This document shows positions 11,986 through 13,357 of a DNA stretch of 13,357 bases, piece after piece. Below the pieces are notes generated by a model that saw only the letters and a program-made list of their open reading frames with translations, did no database searches and had not been told where the DNA came from. The position numbers and the translations under genes were made by a program. Source of the DNA: Candidatus Spyradenecus faecavium (GTDB taxonomy: Bacteria > Verrucomicrobiota > Kiritimatiellia > RFP12 > DVOR01); NCBI GenBank assembly GCA_018713405.1, contig DVOR01000027.1, positions 1 to 13,357 of the forward strand. Direction: 5' to 3'. Each line of letters opens with the position of its first letter. The stretch's first letter is position 1.

Positions 11986-12537
11986 ATGAAGAAGCAGACC
12001 CTCCTCCTCGGAGCCGCCCTCGCCGCCGGCGTCGCCGTCGCGGCCATCGACCGGGACGCCGCCGCCCAGGCCGCCCTCAAGCACGCCGGCGTCGCCTCCC
12101 TCCCCGCCAACGCCCTCCTCGTGACGCCCGATTACGACGATGGCCGCGCGGTCTACGACGTCAACTTCCAGGACGGCAAGACCAAGTTCGACTACGAGAT
12201 CGACGCCAACACCGGCGCCGTCCTCAAGGCCGAGCGCAAGGCCCTTCCCACCTTCGCCGCCCCCGCGCCGCAGCCCGCCGTCGTCCCGGCCACCCCCGTC
12301 GTCCAGGCCCCCGCCGGCAACATCGCCGAGGCCGAGGCCAAGGCCATCGCCCTCGCCCAGGCCGGCCTCGCCGAAGGCCAGATCAGCCGCTACCGCGCCA
12401 AGTTCGAGATCGACGACGGCGTGCCCCAGTGGGACCTCGAGTTCACCGCCAACAAGTACAAGTACGAGTACACCATCAACGCCGCCACCCGCGCCATCAT
12501 CGACTTTGAGCGCGAGCGCGACACCTGGTGGGACTGA
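11986..12537 (+). CDS. secreted protein with two PepSY-like domains
   Basis: The start ATG 11986 is preceded by AAAGGAG at seven bases; an in-frame ATG at 11938 has no site and overlaps the likely -10 element. The 183-residue product begins with MKKQTLLLGAALAAGVAVAA, a typical Sec signal peptide, so it is probably periplasmic or exported. Two similar domains follow, about residues 21-88 and 107-183, joined by a Pro/Ala linker. Each starts with an Ala-rich helix (DAAAQAALKHAG; EAEAKAIALAQAG) followed by strands in which a 'YDVNFQDGKTKFDYEIDA' or 'WDLEFTANKYKYEYTINA' segment ends in an Asp/Asn turn and a hydrophobic strand, the PepSY pattern. PepSY domains are thought to inhibit or bind peptidases; the function here is unknown. 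It stands alone between repeat regions. Confidence 0.85.
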   Translation: MKKQTLLLGAALAAGVAVAAIDRDAAAQAALKHAGVASLPANALLVTPDYDDGRAVYDVNFQDGKTKFDYEIDANTGAVLKAERKALPTFAAPAPQPAVVPATPVVQAPAGNIAEAEAKAIALAQAGLAEGQISRYRAKFEIDDGVPQWDLEFTANKYKYEYTINAATRAIIDFERERDTWWD

Positions 12538-12592
12538 GTCCCGGGCGGCGTTGCCGCCAGACGGCGACGCCGCTCCGCGAAGACGTAAAGGG

Positions 12593-12658
12593 CCGCAAGG
12601 GCCTGGGCACTTCACCGTTCGGCCCTTCGGGCCTCTCTACCGTGCCCAACCCTTGCGG
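12593..12658 (-). repeat. 66-bp three-part hairpin element, copy B
   Basis: Nested stems on the plus strand: CCGCAAGGG (12593-12601) with CCCTTGCGG (12650-12658); GGGCAC (12605-12610) with GTGCCC (12642-12647); GGCCC/GGGCC around TTC (12621-12633). Read on the minus strand it aligns without gaps to copy A at 5664-5729. Confidence 0.85.
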
Positions 12659-12683
12659 CTCTTCCATTTTCTCTGGCAGTGCT

Positions 12684-12736
12684 GCGTGCGCTAGCACGCC
12701 CTTAATCTGCAACCAATCTGCGCAATCTGCGGTTTC
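12684..12736 (-). repeat. GCAGATT-linked hairpin repeat, copy 5
   Basis: On the minus strand: AAACCGCAGATTGCGCAGAT, GGTTGCAGATTAAGG, then stem GCGTGC/GCACGC around TAGC (12684-12699). The loop differs by one base from copies 1 and 4. The trailing GGACGCAGGAGG phrase is missing. Confidence 0.8.
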
Positions 12737-12808
12737 CCTGCGGCGTGCCTTCCCCAGGGCCCCCGACACCTCCCTAGGGCGGTTGATCGCCGACCCTAAA
12801 AATTGTGC

Positions 12809-12837
12809 TTGACGGCAGGGTGAAGGTCTGCTATAAT
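12809..12837 (+). promoter_or_regulatory. strong sigma-70-type promoter
   Basis: TTGACG (12809-12814) and a perfect TATAAT (12832-12837) are separated by the optimal 17 bases. This is the best promoter match in the window. Transcription would start near 12844 and meet a terminator about 150 bases later, with no supportable coding sequence between. Confidence 0.85.
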
Positions 12838-12843
12838 TAGTAG

Positions 12844-12997
12844 TATTCTTTTCGCCGGTCTCTCCGGCGGGCACTTGGGCCCCTCTTTTGCCGCGCGACC
12901 CCGCGCGTGCGCGTTTTCGTCCTTAAACGCTCTTCCCGCCTCCCCGGGCGACGCCCCGGTGAGGAGACAAAGAAGCCCCCGCGGTCGGCGGGGGCTT
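12844..12997 (+). ncRNA. candidate small non-coding RNA, about 155 nt
   Basis: The unit is bounded by the strong promoter at 12809-12837 and the perfect terminator at 12973-12997. No ATG occurs inside, and GTG or TTG codons lack ribosome-binding sites and sustained frames. Predicted stems visible by eye are CGCCGG/CCGGCG around TCTCT (12853-12869), GCGTTT/AAACGC (12911-12930), and GGGC/GCCC around GAC flanked by CC/GG with a bulge (about 12943-12959). TTCTTT (12846-12851) can pair with AAAGAA (12969-12974), and GTCTC with GAGAC (12963-12967), closing the molecule like a rod. Size and closed ends would suit a 6S-like RNA, but no diagnostic motif was recognised; the SRP RNA tetraloop region is absent. 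Identity is therefore open. Confidence 0.5.
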
Positions 12998-13002
12998 GTT
13001 GT
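12973..13002 (+). terminator. perfect 10-bp terminator stem, probably bidirectional
   Basis: AAGCCCCCGC (12973-12982) and GCGGGGGCTT (12988-12997) pair perfectly around GGTCG, followed by GTTGT. On the opposite strand the stem is followed by CTTTGTC, and the minus-strand gene ends nine bases away, so it may serve both convergent units. Confidence 0.8.
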
Positions 13003-13005
13003 CGG

Positions 13006-13357
13006 TCACTGCGCGGGGGCGAGGTCGGGGAAGAGGGGGCTTCGAACGCGGTGGTTGCGGAAGGCCTCCTCGAACCAGGCCCAGAAGGCCGCCTCGCGGC
13101 GCCGTTGCAAGAGAGCGTCGGCCAAGCCGTCGTCCTGCTCGGGCAGGGTCTGGGCCAGGGCCAGGAGCGTAAGGTCGTCGCCTTCGCGCGCCACCACCTG
13201 GTACATCGCCAGCGCCCCGGACAGCTCGATGATGTCCGTCACGGCGCCGACCGGGGTCTCCAGCAGGAGCCGCGCCAGTTCCGGCGGCAGGCCGGCCTCG
13301 AGCTCGGCCCGCGTGACGCGGAGAGGCGCGGTGACGTCCGAATGCATCCGCACCAAC
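13006..13357 (-). CDS. C-terminal part of a parvulin-like (PpiC/SurA-type) peptidyl-prolyl isomerase
   Basis: A minus-strand frame enters from the right window edge and stops at 13006-13008; 116 residues are visible and the true start is outside. The segment VTRAELEAGLPPELARLLLETPVGAVTDIIELSGALAMYQVVAREG has the layout of the second half of a rotamase domain, where 'LPPEl...l.pGevsdpie...g.hi..v..r' is typical. A helical tail with FWAWFEEAFRNHRVRSPLFPD follows, as in SurA/PrsA-like chaperones whose tail packs against the N-terminal helices. Such proteins assist folding of exported proteins in the periplasm. The central motif is less conserved than in PpiC, so a rotamase-inactive chaperone is possible. 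It converges with the candidate small RNA. Confidence 0.6.
   Translation of the reverse strand, partial: LVRMHSDVTAPLRVTRAELEAGLPPELARLLLETPVGAVTDIIELSGALAMYQVVAREGDDLTLLALAQTLPEQDDGLADALLQRRREAAFWAWFEEAFRNHRVRSPLFPDLAPAQ

Larger units (their letters stand above)
12538..12808 (+). other. repeat-rich gap after the PepSY gene
   Basis: Starting one base after the stop region lie hairpins GGCGGC/GCCGCC around GTT (12544-12558) and CGGC/GCCG around GAC (12562-12572), then GAAGACGTAAAGGG, the 66-bp three-part hairpin element, and a GCAGATT-linked hairpin repeat. The hairpin at 12544 could act as a weak terminator, but no T run follows. No gene is visible. Confidence 0.65.

Noticed and set aside
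11131..12615. Long open frames through the 11.1-11.9 kb gap on either strand
   Set aside because: They cross dispersed repeats, lack ribosome-binding sites and show no domain.
12844..12997. SRP RNA, tRNA or RNase P RNA identity for the candidate small RNA
   Set aside because: No SRP tetraloop region, no tRNA cloverleaf or TTCGA arm, and it is too short for RNase P or tmRNA.

Overview
The window is GC-rich (very strong G/C bias at third codon positions) and comes from a diderm bacterium: it carries lpxK (lipid A 4'-kinase), the lipid II flippase murJ and what looks like the end of a SurA/PpiC-type folding factor. Details of MurJ and the PurF-like protein, plus the style of the intergenic repeats, suggest a member of the PVC group (Verrucomicrobiota/Kiritimatiellota/Lentisphaerota-like). 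That placement is an inference from family resemblance, not a phylogeny.

Layout. 2-337: C-terminal part of an unrecognised, possibly envelope-related protein. 345-2606: a two-ferredoxin-motif FrhB-family protein followed by a nitroreductase, a pair often met in surface polysaccharide loci. 2755-5440: a PurF-like phosphoribosyl amidotransferase without its glutaminase catalytic residues, almost abutting lpxK. 5441-5767: a repeat-filled gap. 5768-7321: murJ. 7322-7956: a second repeat-filled gap with three tandem 22-bp palindromic repeats, then a probable promoter and leader for rplM-rpsI (7957-8809). 8810-8963: tandem hairpins, the first a good intrinsic terminator. 8964-11087: an RhlB-like DEAD-box RNA helicase with long charged tails and its own terminator. 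11088-11985: an 0.9-kb gap made almost wholly of modular hairpin repeats. 11986-12537: a secreted two-PepSY-domain protein. 12538-13005: more repeats, then a near-consensus sigma-70 promoter and, about 160 bases on, a perfect terminator with no convincing ORF between them, so a candidate small RNA. 13006-13357 (minus strand): C-terminus of a parvulin-like protein, convergent with the candidate RNA.

Functionally the window mixes envelope biogenesis (LpxK, MurJ, PepSY, parvulin-like, perhaps the FrhB/nitroreductase pair) with translation and RNA metabolism (uL13, uS9, helicase). The features most likely to be new are (i) the modular intergenic hairpin families, in which copies differ by paired changes that keep the stems intact, (ii) the glutaminase-dead PurF-like protein that keeps its Fe-S ligand positions and adds a cysteine-rich tail, and (iii) the orphan promoter-to-terminator transcription unit at 12809-13002. 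All repeat comparisons were made by eye within this window only.
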